Shown here: positions 17,203 to 26,315 of the stretch, piece after piece
How the letters are laid out: each line of letters opens with the position of its first letter
Position numbering within the stretch: position 1 is the stretch's first letter
Assembly (NCBI GenBank): GCA_937951135.1
Contig: CALFCI010000022.1
Location: 1 to 46,723, forward strand
Source of the DNA: an uncultured Aquimarina sp.
GTDB lineage: Bacteria; Bacteroidota; Bacteroidia; Flavobacteriales; Flavobacteriaceae
Reading direction: 5' to 3'
DNA: 46,723 nt
Made by a program: the position numbers and the translations under genes
The notes under the pieces: model-generated
The model's input: the letters and a program-made list of their open reading frames with translations, nothing else
Told to the model about the DNA's origin: nothing
Databases searched by the model: none

Positions 17203-18147
17203 TTATTTAACAAAACTCTTTTTGATTTTATCTACAATGGTTTGCGCTAATTTTTCTTTAGAAACTACCGTCCAGCCTGCAATATGAGGACTCAAAATAA
17301 CAGTATCACACTGCAAGAGCTTCTCTAAGGGTTTGGGCATGGTTGCCTTTTCCGAAAATAAGCTTTCAAAAGAAGCATTTTCATATTCCAATACATCTAA
17401 ACCCGCACCCAATACTTTTCCTGAATCAATGGCTGCTACTAGATCTTCTGTAACCACACTTTTACCTCGCGCTGTATTCAACAACCAAAATGGTTTTTGG
17501 AACTTTCCTATAAAACTAGCATTAATCATCTTATCTGTTTCTGGAGTCCACGGTGTATGTAAACTGAGAACATCTGTTTTTTCAAAAATTTCTTCTAGTG
17601 TTACTTGTGTAGCATTACTATCTTCTACATCATCTTTTATATCATAACAGAGCACTTCGACATCAAAACCTCTTAGTTTCCGAGCAAATGAGCGCCCCAT
17701 ATTCCCATATCCAATCATGCTCACTGTTTTACCATCAAGTTCGATACCCCGGTTCTCTTCACGTAACCACTGCCCTTGGCGTACTTGTCGATCTGCTGTG
17801 TTTAATTTATTGAATACCGATAATAACATTCCCAAAGCGTGTTCTCCTACGGCATTTCGATTTCCTTCAGGCGCAGCAAACAATTGAATCCCTCTTGCGA
17901 CGGCGTATTGGGTATCAATACTTTCTAACCCTGCCCCTACACGCCCAATAAACTTCAAATTTTTAGCCTTATCTATAAATGTTGTATCAATAGTAAAACG
18001 ACTACGGATAATAATCCCATCATAGTTGGCAATTTGAGTTTCGATCTCTTCTTTAGAAGCGGTGTATTGCTCATCGTTGGTATATCCCAATGCATTTAAT
18101 TGCGAAATGAGTAAAGGGTGATTCTGATCTATGTGTAGTATATTCAT
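17203..18147 (-). CDS. D-2-hydroxyacid dehydrogenase (phosphoglycerate dehydrogenase-like)
   Basis: A 314-aa NAD-dependent oxidoreductase. The substrate domain shows GRVGAGLESID. The Rossmann motif is GYGNMGRSFA. The catalytic Arg, Glu and His are in NTARGK, GAGLDVLEYE and SPHIAGWT. It lacks the ACT regulatory domain of long SerA enzymes. Whether it makes 3-phosphohydroxypyruvate for serine or reduces another 2-oxoacid cannot be told from sequence. It follows mgtE on the same strand after an 80-bp gap; the order DUF4286, rsmA, mgtE, dehydrogenase is, from memory, commonly conserved in Flavobacteriaceae. Confidence 0.88.
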   Translation of the reverse strand: MNILHIDQNHPLLISQLNALGYTNDEQYTASKEEIETQIANYDGIIIRSRFTIDTTFIDKAKNLKFIGRVGAGLESIDTQYAVARGIQLFAAPEGNRNAVGEHALGMLLSVFNKLNTADRQVRQGQWLREENRGIELDGKTVSMIGYGNMGRSFARKLRGFDVEVLCYDIKDDVEDSNATQVTLEEIFEKTDVLSLHTPWTPETDKMINASFIGKFQKPFWLLNTARGKSVVTEDLVAAIDSGKVLGAGLDVLEYENASFESLFSEKATMPKPLEKLLQCDTVILSPHIAGWTVVSKEKLAQTIVDKIKKSFVK

Positions 18148-18225
18148 AATATAAAGTGTATTCGTACTGCCTAGTACTATCTGTGATGATCTATAACACC
18201 GGAAGTTCGTTGGATATTCGTACTT

Positions 18226-19581
18226 TTAAAAGCCTAAAATTAATTTTGCAAGATAGAAAAACAAGAAGATTCCAAAAATATCGTTGCTAGTAGTGATAAA
18301 TGGTCCCGTAGCAATAGCAGGATCAATCCCTCTTCGATCTAAAATGATAGGCACAAAAGTACCAATTAATGCTGCCACGATGATTACTGCCATTAATGCA
18401 GTAGCTATGGTAAGACTAAATGCGAGTTCATACTGCATGATTGTCCCAAAAATAATGATAAGTATCGCCAATGCTAGACCATTGATTAAACCGAGTCCAA
18501 TCTCTTTAAGTAATCGCTTGGTCAAACTACCCTTCACACTATGATTAGCCAATCCTTGTACTATAATTGCCGAAGACTGTACGCCTACATTTCCTGCCAT
18601 TGCAGCAATAAGTGGCGTGTAAAAAAATAGGTTTCTATATTTTTCATTTAACATGACTTCTTCAAATCCTTCCAAAATAAACACACTACCTAGCCCACCG
18701 AATAATCCTAAAATAAGCCAAGGAAGTCTTGCTCTAGTATGCTCCAAAATACTATCATCTGCCTCTACATCTTGCGAGATTCCGGCAGCAAGTTGGTAAT
18801 CTTTTTCGGCTTCGTCCTTAATAAAATCGACAATATCATCGATGGTAACCCGCCCTACTAGGATGTTGGTCATATCGACTACAGGAATGGCTTCTAAATC
18901 ATATTTTTGCATGATTCTGGCGACCTCTTCATCTTCAGTATCTACGGTAACATAATCTACTTTAGGGATATAAATATCTTTGATATAAGACTTTGCCTCT
19001 GCTGTCAATAAATCTTTTAAAGACAATCTCCCTTTTAACTTTCCATCCATATCTACTACATAGATAGAATGTACTCGAGTTACATTTTTGGCTTGCTGTC
19101 TCATTTCTCGTACACAACCTGCCACCGTCCAGTTTTCTTTGACCTTTACCAGCTCTTTTGCCATTAAAGCGCCCGCAGTATTATCAGCATAAGACAACAG
19201 CTCTACAATGTACTCGGCATGCTGTTCATCTTCAATATTAGAGATCACATTTTCAACACGCTCTTCGGGCAACTCTGCAATAACATCTGCAGCGTCATCG
19301 GTATCCATTTCTTCTAACTCTTCTGCAATTTCTTTGGCAGATAGTTTTTCTAAAATGTCTTCTCTGAAATCCTCTTCCAGCTCCATAAGGGCTTCTGAGG
19401 TTTTTTGACTATCTAATAAACGCACCAAATAGGTGGCTTCTGTAAGTTGTAATTCTTCAAGGATTTCGGCAAGATCGGCAAAGTGGACTTCGGCCAATAC
19501 TGTAGTTAATGCATTATCATCCTTAGTATTGATAAGGAGTGTAACTTTTTTGATAAGTTCACTAGAAACCTGAAATGCCAT
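18226..19581 (-). CDS. mgtE: Magnesium transporter MgtE
   Basis: A 451-aa Mg2+ channel. The N-terminal cytoplasmic MgtE_N superhelix (about 1-125; repeated Leu/Glu-rich units ending ELPEERVENVISNIED) is followed by a pair of CBS domains (about 130-255; VVDMDGKLKGRLSLKDLL, IPVVDMTNILVGRVTIDDIVDFI) and five membrane helices (about 285-450). The pore region carries GNVGVQSSAI and DPAIATGPFITTSND, where a conserved Asp lines the ion path. In the studied homologue the cytoplasmic domains close the channel when Mg2+ is abundant. Complete and of normal length. It sits between rsmA and the dehydrogenase gene. Confidence 0.95.
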   Translation of the reverse strand: MAFQVSSELIKKVTLLINTKDDNALTTVLAEVHFADLAEILEELQLTEATYLVRLLDSQKTSEALMELEEDFREDILEKLSAKEIAEELEEMDTDDAADVIAELPEERVENVISNIEDEQHAEYIVELLSYADNTAGALMAKELVKVKENWTVAGCVREMRQQAKNVTRVHSIYVVDMDGKLKGRLSLKDLLTAEAKSYIKDIYIPKVDYVTVDTEDEEVARIMQKYDLEAIPVVDMTNILVGRVTIDDIVDFIKDEAEKDYQLAAGISQDVEADDSILEHTRARLPWLILGLFGGLGSVFILEGFEEVMLNEKYRNLFFYTPLIAAMAGNVGVQSSAIIVQGLANHSVKGSLTKRLLKEIGLGLINGLALAILIIIFGTIMQYELAFSLTIATALMAVIIVAALIGTFVPIILDRRGIDPAIATGPFITTSNDIFGIFLFFYLAKLILGF

Positions 19582-19690
19582 GTTTTGGATATTGAGTAGT
19601 TACGGTATCACAAACAGCCGCAAAGATACATAAAGAATTGTATTTGATGTATAAATGCTAAATGTTTATTCGCCTTGTATGCGCTAGTAA

Positions 19691-20548
19691 TTACAGCGTT
19701 TTACTGACCATTAATGTGAGTTCTACAAACTCTGCTACATTCAATTGTTCGGGACGTTGGGAGAATATTGCTAATGCCCTAGTCTCTTCGTCCAACTGAA
19801 ATGTTTTTAAACTATTACGCAAGGTTTTACGGCGTTGTCCAAAAGCAGTTTTCACTACGATAAAGAATAATTTTTCATCGCAAGGCAAAGTGCAATCTGA
19901 TTTTCGGATCAATCGTAACACTCCACTATCGACCTTGGGCGGTGGATTAAACACCGTAGGCGGCACCGTAAATAAATATTCAGCAGTATAAAATGCTTGT
20001 GTCAATACCGATAAGATACCATAGGTTTTATTACCTGGGGTACCGCAAATACGCAGTGCTACTTCTTTTTGGAACATTCCTGTAAATTCAGGAATTCGTT
20101 CTTTATTCGCCAACATGGCAAACACAATCTGTGTAGAAATATTGTAAGGAAAGTTACCTGTAATGGCAAAAGGTTCATCTGGAAATAATTGTGACAGGTC
20201 ATATTTTAGAAAATCTCCTTCAATAATCGAAAACATCCCTTTGTGCGCTCTAACTTCAGGATGCTCTAATACAAAACTAGTTTTGAGATAATCAATAGAT
20301 TCTCTATCTACATCCATAGCAACAAGATCTACTTCTTTTTGAAGGATGTACTTGGTAAGCACTCCCATCCCTGGGCCAATTTCTACAACGTTTCTATATC
20401 CTTCTAAGGTAAGCGTATCTCCGATTTGTTTTGCAATACTCTCATCGGTTAAAAAATGTTGCCCTAAATGTTTTTTAGCCCGGACTGCATCTTCTTTATC
20501 AAACTGTTTTGTAAACGTTTTCTTATTTTTTTTGAATTTAGATGCCAT
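19691..20548 (-). CDS. rsmA: 16S rRNA (adenine1518/1519-N6)-dimethyltransferase RsmA (KsgA)
   Basis: A 285-aa methyltransferase that dimethylates two adjacent adenosines in the 3' end loop of 16S rRNA late in small-subunit assembly. [12 protein letters not shown] marks the conserved N-terminus, [12 protein letters not shown] is the SAM-binding motif I, and NFPYNIST is the catalytic N(L/F)PY motif. [14 protein letters not shown] and [13 protein letters not shown] are characteristic of the C-terminal half. The first 25 residues are a Lys-rich extension. It is 54 bp downstream of the DUF4286 gene and probably cotranscribed. Confidence 0.97.
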   Translation of the reverse strand: MASKFKKNKKTFTKQFDKEDAVRAKKHLGQHFLTDESIAKQIGDTLTLEGYRNVVEIGPGMGVLTKYILQKEVDLVAMDVDRESIDYLKTSFVLEHPEVRAHKGMFSIIEGDFLKYDLSQLFPDEPFAITGNFPYNISTQIVFAMLANKERIPEFTGMFQKEVALRICGTPGNKTYGILSVLTQAFYTAEYLFTVPPTVFNPPPKVDSGVLRLIRKSDCTLPCDEKLFFIVVKTAFGQRRKTLRNSLKTFQLDEETRALAIFSQRPEQLNVAEFVELTLMVSKTL

Positions 20549-20602
20549 ACGATGTGGATGAAAGACTACTGCCTTAGATGATTACAATGATAATTATATG
20601 TG

Positions 20603-20917
20603 TTATGCCTCCTGTTCACTTATCGTTTTTAATTCGGTAGTGAAGGATAAAAACTGACCTGCAAATCGATTACTCTTCTGGTATAATTGTTCCGCATCTT
20701 CTTGTTCATAACGCTGCAGTGTCGCCTTACTATCTGTGGTATATTGCACAGAATAGGTTACTCCGCCCATTTCTTCCTCCACAATTACTTTGGTCAATAA
20801 TGCTTTACTAAATTTTCCTGTCGCTAACATTGCCGGAATATATTCTTGTTGCATCCAATCCAACCATTGATCATGAATAATTTCTTCTACATTAATCGTT
20901 ACGTTATAGATATACAT
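20603..20917 (-). CDS. DUF4286 family protein
   Basis: A 104-aa protein when started at MYIYNVTINVEE (20917), the usual start of this family; an ATG 15 nt further upstream would add five residues. It is a small alpha/beta protein with a ferredoxin-like pattern (YIYNVTINVEE, WLDWMQQEYIPAMLATGKF, YSVQYTTDSKATLQRY). Function is unknown. Members of the family commonly precede rsmA in Flavobacteriaceae, as here, so a shared transcript is likely, but no link to rRNA methylation has been shown as far as I know. Confidence 0.8.
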   Translation of the reverse strand: MYIYNVTINVEEIIHDQWLDWMQQEYIPAMLATGKFSKALLTKVIVEEEMGGVTYSVQYTTDSKATLQRYEQEDAEQLYQKSNRFAGQFLSFTTELKTISEQEA

Positions 20918-20932
20918 GGTCTTAATCGTCAT

Positions 20933-21533
20933 TAGTTTATAGTAAGGTATCTGGCTATTCTATAAGAGTACACCATACCTCACAAAGATCGTACAAAGCT
21001 ACATAAAGTATTACTACTGGGATAATTTGAAGGTTAGATTTTAGAAATAACGTATCAAGCCTATCCCAAATGTTTTTATGATCCGATAAACTAACTGTTT
21101 TCATTAACCTATAGATTAAATAGAATCCCCTGTATCATATTTATTTTGGAGGCAAATAATCTTGAAATGGCTTATCAAGCCATTCACTAGAGACTTAGTT
21201 GCACAAAAAGGTTCAGCCTAATAAAAGCGACTAAATTAGATCGATACCATTTGTGTTTAGCTCTTACAGATTCCCGTATATAAACAAACGAAAAAGGTTC
21301 TTGACAACTATTTATCTAGCTTACAGCATGATTACACCTTACACATCTATAATCATCTTTCCAATTGATTCCTAAAAAACAATCACTACAAACCTCATCC
21401 ATTTTGAACCCATCAGAAAACTATACGAGGTTTTAACCTTTAAAAAAATCCGTTTAAACACTTGTATATTCAAAATAATATGCTATCTTATCACGCCTTA
21501 TTTACAATAAACTTAACCTTTTCACCCCTTACT
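20933..21533. other. 600-bp intergenic region, no gene seen
   Basis: Divergent upstream region of DUF4286 and the beta-helix lipoprotein. The only structure noted is a small hairpin, AATGGCTT (21166-21173) and AAGCCATT (21177-21184), without a T run. No RNA gene or decayed coding sequence was recognised. Confidence 0.5.
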
Positions 21534-22991
21534 ATGATTAATTTAAAACCCCTAAAATCGCTTAGTTTACTCTTTATTACTTTCCTTTTATTCTCCTGTA
21601 TAACAGACACTGATTCATTAAGTGATCTTGCTTTAATAGATGAAAATGAAAGTATTGACCCCAATGATTCAGAAAATGATGAAAATGATGAAAATGACCC
21701 AAAATTATGCGAAAATGGTTATTTTGTAACTTCTTATGGCACTAGTGATAATGATGGTTCTAGCGAAAATAAGTCATGGAGTATTCAACATGCTATAGCT
21801 GTAGCTCAAGCTGGAGATATTATATATGTAAAAAGTGGAGATTATGGCAATATCGAGTTATTGCAGACTAACAATGGAACCGCTGACAACCCTATAAAAT
21901 TTATTGGATACAACAACACTATTTGTGATATCTCTTCGAACGAAACTTCAAGTTATTCTTATGGAGATTCCTATGATGATTTGCCTTTACCAAAATTTTC
22001 TGGTGATGGAAGTGGAACATCTTTTAACATCACAGGTGAGCATGTTCATATAGAAAATTTTATCTTAAAAAATTTTAATATAGGAATTCTGTCTAGTGGT
22101 GATAACAATATAGTGAAAAATTTTATTGTTCTCAATATGGGAAACCAGAATGAAAATAATTATACCGGTTTTGGCATAAGAGCAATTGGCAGCGATATTA
22201 CAGTTGAAAATTGTTTTGTTCTTAACGCTGGAGCTGAGGGAATAACCATTCAAGAATCTGAAAACGCAAAAGTTTTAAATTGTAGTGTCTATTCAGATAA
22301 CATTATCAATCCTACAGACTACTACATACTATTTAATGGTAATGTTAGAAATTCCTTAATCCAAAACAGTGTTGCGCATCGAGAAAAAGACCTACATCAT
22401 CCCGGTCATGGTTTGATATTCAAAAATGGCCCTCAATACAACACTATAAGAAATAGTAAAGTTGTCAATACCAATATTGAAATGAATTTTGGCAATGTCG
22501 CTTTTAATACTATTGAAAGTACAACCCTAACTGGAAGTTATTATAATTCTGGTGATACGGCTGGAGGAATTGAGCTAAATAACGGAGCTCATCATAATAC
22601 TTATAATGACATTACTGTTTCTGGCACATGGGGTGGAGTACGCTTTAAGGATTATCGCGATGGAACCAATAATCCAAACGACTTAGTAAATGCTGGTCAC
22701 CATAACACCTTTAATAGGATTACAATTTCTAATTGCCAAGAAGCAATTTTAATGGATGACTATGGTCATGAATATGGCGGCGAAACTCATGATAATACAT
22801 TTAATGATTGCGCTATATCTAATTGCCAATCATTATTTCGTGTGCATAGGCCTAATAGCAATTTTAAAATAGCAAATACATCCATTGATAACGTCGATGA
22901 ACTAAAAGATGAAAACAAATCATTTACGCTAAACCCGAACACTATATTTGAAAATTGTACTACGACAAATACTAATTTTAGTTTACCTTAA
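21534..22991 (+). CDS. Right-handed beta-helix repeat lipoprotein
   Basis: A 485-aa protein when started at MINLKPLKS (21534), which gives a clean lipoprotein signal (SLLFITFLLFSC). An ATG 24 codons further upstream would bury that signal. The mature protein begins with a very acidic linker (repeated DEN units, about residues 40-60), typical of surface-exposed Bacteroidota lipoproteins. From about 65 it is a right-handed parallel beta-helix: AIAVAQAGDIIYVKSGDYG starts the fold, and the rungs show repeated short hydrophobic strands with Asn turns. The fold is that of many polysaccharide lyases and hydrolases, but I do not see a specific catalytic signature. A carbohydrate-active or binding role is likely, the substrate unknown. 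Monocistronic. Confidence 0.75.
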   Translation: MINLKPLKSLSLLFITFLLFSCITDTDSLSDLALIDENESIDPNDSENDENDENDPKLCENGYFVTSYGTSDNDGSSENKSWSIQHAIAVAQAGDIIYVKSGDYGNIELLQTNNGTADNPIKFIGYNNTICDISSNETSSYSYGDSYDDLPLPKFSGDGSGTSFNITGEHVHIENFILKNFNIGILSSGDNNIVKNFIVLNMGNQNENNYTGFGIRAIGSDITVENCFVLNAGAEGITIQESENAKVLNCSVYSDNIINPTDYYILFNGNVRNSLIQNSVAHREKDLHHPGHGLIFKNGPQYNTIRNSKVVNTNIEMNFGNVAFNTIESTTLTGSYYNSGDTAGGIELNNGAHHNTYNDITVSGTWGGVRFKDYRDGTNNPNDLVNAGHHNTFNRITISNCQEAILMDDYGHEYGGETHDNTFNDCAISNCQSLFRVHRPNSNFKIANTSIDNVDELKDENKSFTLNPNTIFENCTTTNTNFSLP

Positions 22992-23089
22992 GAGAAAGGT
23001 GTAATTTTCTATTGTACCTCACAAGGGCAAAGACTACTTGAGGCAAAAAATCCCCTTGTTGCTATTAATCGTTTAGAACACTATTGGTA

Positions 23090-23653
23090 TCAAACCTCTT
23101 TTACAGGAGTAGAGATATCCCACTGTTTAGCTGTAGCATTATAACAATGTGTAACTAAATTGATATCAACTATTGGCAACCGCTCTTTTTTTTGTTCTTC
23201 CAATTGATTTACCATAGCTTCTACCACCACATCATAATCTTCCAGATAAAGCTGGTCTATTGGTTTTTCGAAATCTATATTTGCGAATGCTGTTTGTTTT
23301 TTATCTTGATCTGTAATCGATTTAATGATACAATACACGGTCTTATTAGCATTACCATCATACACAAAATCTATATAATAGTGAAATACTTTTGACACAG
23401 AAGATGTGTAATGATCTGAAGTCTTAATCGTTAACCGATCATTAAACACAAATTTTCCATGCTTATCCTTGATTTGAATGTAAGGAGTATCCAAACCTTT
23501 GTTATTACACTTTTTGATATGCTTACATAAATGAGTAATCATAAATTGATACCGGCTATCCGTGTTATAATCAATATCATAGTCTATATTCTCCACAACA
23601 TCGGGGTACCATATCTCATTTACTAAATCGTTTATATCGGTATTATCGGGCAT
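23090..23653 (-). CDS. Hypothetical protein
   Basis: A 187-aa soluble protein that I do not recognise. It is acidic, rich in Asp, Tyr and Lys, and has no signal peptide or membrane segment. The middle alternates strands (KFVFNDRLTIKT, VFHYYIDFVYDG, TVYCIIKSI) like a beta-sheet domain, followed by a helix (VVVEAMVNQLEEQ). It lies 58 bp downstream of the TPR gene on the same strand and may be cotranscribed with it. Codon use looks like that of its neighbours, so it is probably a real gene of narrow distribution. Confidence 0.6.
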   Translation of the reverse strand: MPDNTDINDLVNEIWYPDVVENIDYDIDYNTDSRYQFMITHLCKHIKKCNNKGLDTPYIQIKDKHGKFVFNDRLTIKTSDHYTSSVSKVFHYYIDFVYDGNANKTVYCIIKSITDQDKKQTAFANIDFEKPIDQLYLEDYDVVVEAMVNQLEEQKKERLPIVDINLVTHCYNATAKQWDISTPVKEV

Positions 23654-23711
23654 GGGTTACTGTTTAAGATATTGAGCTTTAATGTTATTAAAAAATAGCT
23701 AAATAAGCATT

Positions 23712-25499
23712 CTAATTAATCGCATCACCTCTAAGGGTTCTGAATTTTTTTCGGGCTGCTACAAAATAAATACTGTCGGCGTAGTTAAATAGTATCTTCT
23801 CATATAATTCTTTCGCTTTTTCAGGCATATTAAATTGCGTTCGATAAAGTTCTGCAAGCCAATAATGGGCATCATCTGCTAAAATGTCTTCCGGGTAAAA
23901 TTCTATGATCTTAAGGTAATTTACTTTTGCATTTTCAAAATTCTGTTCTAGCTCCAATAATTTAGCTTGCCGATATAGGGCTTCATCTTCAATTTTTTCA
24001 CCGCGATGCTCATTAAGAATTTCTTGATAACACGCAATTGCATCACTATTTTTATGCTGAAAAGATAATAAATCTGCCTTTGCAAATATTTTAAGTGCTA
24101 TTTGTGTCGAATCTTCGTGGATATTATCACTAATAATCAAACTTAGCTCCATCGCATCATTAGCAATTAATTGAGAGGTCGAAGATTTCAACACATCCAA
24201 TTGCGTTTGTGCCCACGGAAAATCACCTCTATAATAACTCGTTTTAGCGACTTTAAATCGAGCGTCTTGTGCTAGAAAATTATTTTTCAATGCATTCTGG
24301 ACTTGGGTATAATAAATGAGTGCTTGGTTAAATTTTTGATCCAACACCAAAATATCTCCAATTTCCATTTTAGCTCTAGAGGACTGGAACCTCGACAATT
24401 TTTCTCGCTTCAATAACGCTTTTAAAAATGCAACAGCTGCTTTCTTTTTATCTTGATTGAACGCCAAGAAATGTGCATAATCGATTTGCAACCCTATCGT
24501 CTCTCTAGAAAGCCCGTAATCTTCGAATACTGTATTATACTGTGCATTGATTACATCATACTCTTTTGGTGTAGCATCAATTACTTTAGCATTTAAAATA
24601 ATCTTGTGCGCCGTAAGTTTTAAATCTTTTGATGCTGGAGTTTCCAAAACATAATTCAAAATTTGTGCTGCGGATTTCAACTCCTTTTCTGAAATCGCAA
24701 TTCGAGCAATATCAATTACATCATTCAACCCTTTATTGGTCCGTTTATAAATTGCTTTTTCTTGTGTAAATGCTTTTTTAAACTCTTTCTGCTGTACAAA
24801 AAGCCAACTCAACATTTTATTATATAAAATATCAGGGTCTTGTTGTGATTTTTTGATCAGTAATTTTTTTAAAATAAGATTGGGTTTATGGGCGGGGTCT
24901 TCTGTAATATACTCACTAAAGTTTCGTCGTACTACAGCAGCATAATTAGGTTGTGACTTGACAAGGTTAAGATAACTTTCAAACATTTTTTCAAGCCTCC
25001 CTTGCTCTCCGTAAATTTTGGCTAATTGAATGTTAAAATTGGACATCGGATTGGCTTCCATTCCTTTTTCATATACCAGTGCTGCTTCATCAAGCAGGTT
25101 GTATTTTTCAAAAGTTTGCCCTAGCGAATATGCTGTATTGCTACTATTCGTTTGAAATGCTTCAATAGCTTGGTTATAATATACCCTAGCTTTTTCGTTG
25201 TTTTCTTGTAAATCGTAATGATGTCCTAGTTCTACTAGAAACAAGGCATTGTTGGGTTGCCTTTTGAGGTGTTTTTGTATTATTTTTTCACCTTCCTCAA
25301 ATTGCTCTAATTGTTGATACGCAGCAACGAGTCCGAGAAAATGATTGATGCGGCTTGAATTTTTTTTGTATAGTTTTTGATATACAAATAATGCTTTTTC
25401 ATAAGCTCCTTGCTCCATATAGTTTTTAGCCAATTGCTCAGACTGACCAAACATTGGAATCGTTAATACTAACAAAAGACCTAGAAAAATACAACGCAT
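23712..25499 (-). CDS. Exported tetratricopeptide-repeat protein
   Basis: A 595-aa protein with a signal peptide (CIFLGLLLVLTIPMFGQ) and then TPR-type helical pairs over nearly the whole length, such as AKNYMEQGAYEKALFVYQKLY near the start and AKLLELEQNFENAKVNYLKI near the end. The C-terminal part resembles YbgF/BamD-like periplasmic TPR proteins (YPEDILADDAHYWLAELY). It is probably a periplasmic scaffold in envelope assembly; the partner is unknown. The Gln after the cleavage site is typical of Bacteroidota exported proteins. First gene of a possible pair with the hypothetical gene downstream. Confidence 0.82.
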   Translation of the reverse strand: MRCIFLGLLLVLTIPMFGQSEQLAKNYMEQGAYEKALFVYQKLYKKNSSRINHFLGLVAAYQQLEQFEEGEKIIQKHLKRQPNNALFLVELGHHYDLQENNEKARVYYNQAIEAFQTNSSNTAYSLGQTFEKYNLLDEAALVYEKGMEANPMSNFNIQLAKIYGEQGRLEKMFESYLNLVKSQPNYAAVVRRNFSEYITEDPAHKPNLILKKLLIKKSQQDPDILYNKMLSWLFVQQKEFKKAFTQEKAIYKRTNKGLNDVIDIARIAISEKELKSAAQILNYVLETPASKDLKLTAHKIILNAKVIDATPKEYDVINAQYNTVFEDYGLSRETIGLQIDYAHFLAFNQDKKKAAVAFLKALLKREKLSRFQSSRAKMEIGDILVLDQKFNQALIYYTQVQNALKNNFLAQDARFKVAKTSYYRGDFPWAQTQLDVLKSSTSQLIANDAMELSLIISDNIHEDSTQIALKIFAKADLLSFQHKNSDAIACYQEILNEHRGEKIEDEALYRQAKLLELEQNFENAKVNYLKIIEFYPEDILADDAHYWLAELYRTQFNMPEKAKELYEKILFNYADSIYFVAARKKFRTLRGDAIN

Positions 25500-25613
25500 A
25501 TATCCATTTTTTATGTAAATATAGCGAATTCCGTAGTGTGAAGCTAGCCGTTTACCCGCCTACTTCTTAGGCTCATTATAACATTTTTTAAGCGTTTGAA
25601 ATCACAAAGCATA

Positions 25614-26084
25614 TTACTTATCTCTCCAATGCTGTCCATTTAATTTTAAAGCTGCTTTTAACACATCTTTTTGACTGATCTGTCCTACTAACTTCCCATC
25701 TTCTAGAATCGGAAAACGACGTCTTTTAGAATTTAAAAATTTATCCGCAGCATCAAAGATACTAGCATTACCATCGATCGTATCTACATCTTTAGCCATA
25801 AATTTTTCGACATTATAATTTTCCATTGGCATGTTATAATACCGACTCTCATTAATTTGTTTGATACAGTCTCCTTCGGAAATTATTCCTAACAATTCAT
25901 TGTCTTTACTGACTACAGGCCCTCCAGAAATTTTGTATTTTATTAAGGACTCCATGACCTCCATAACCGATTGATCTGGACTAAAAGTAATTAACTTCTG
26001 CGTCATATAGTCCGACACTTTTATTGGTGTCTCATCCTGCTTCTTCACTTTAGGGCGTGCCCCCTGAAAACTAATTATACCCAT
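25614..26084 (-). CDS. CBS-domain pair protein
   Basis: A 156-aa cytosolic protein made of two CBS domains, about residues 23-82 (VSDYMTQKLITFSPDQSVMEVMESL, GGPVVSKDNELLGIISEGD) and 90-152 (KFMAKDVDTIDG, RRFPILEDGKLVGQISQKDVL). Such stand-alone pairs bind adenine nucleotides and act as energy or second-messenger sensors. No output domain is attached and the target cannot be told from the context. Divergent from the M28 peptidase gene, with which it shares a 230-bp upstream region. Confidence 0.88.
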   Translation of the reverse strand: MGIISFQGARPKVKKQDETPIKVSDYMTQKLITFSPDQSVMEVMESLIKYKISGGPVVSKDNELLGIISEGDCIKQINESRYYNMPMENYNVEKFMAKDVDTIDGNASIFDAADKFLNSKRRRFPILEDGKLVGQISQKDVLKAALKLNGQHWRDK

Positions 26085-26250
26085 AATTTTAAAAATTTTG
26101 TGAATTCTAAATTTACTAAAATTAAAGGACTTTTGTTACACTATTATCATTTAAAATACACATATACATCATTTTACGTTTATACCACACCTTTTTATAC
26201 TTGTAGACAAATACACTATACACTTGCCCCACAGATGTACGTCTTATCGA

Positions 26251-26285
26251 ATACCGACGTAATATTTTACGTCTCTACGGTATTA
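26251..26285. repeat. Inverted repeat in the CBS/M28 divergent region
   Basis: GACGTAA (26256-26262) and TTACGTC (26267-26273) are perfect complements around 4 nt. They are framed by ATACC (26251) and GGTAT (26279), which are also complementary but offset by 5 nt. It lies about 40 nt before the M28 ATG, where an operator or 5'-UTR structure could sit; no regulator is known. Confidence 0.35.
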
Positions 26286-26315
26286 TTTTAATATCTTTAT
26301 GAAAATAATACGGCA

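Noticed and set aside
17018-17287. 89-aa plus-strand frame between the TM2 and dehydrogenase genes
   Set aside because: Its second part is antisense to the conserved end of the dehydrogenase, and the rest shows no family features.
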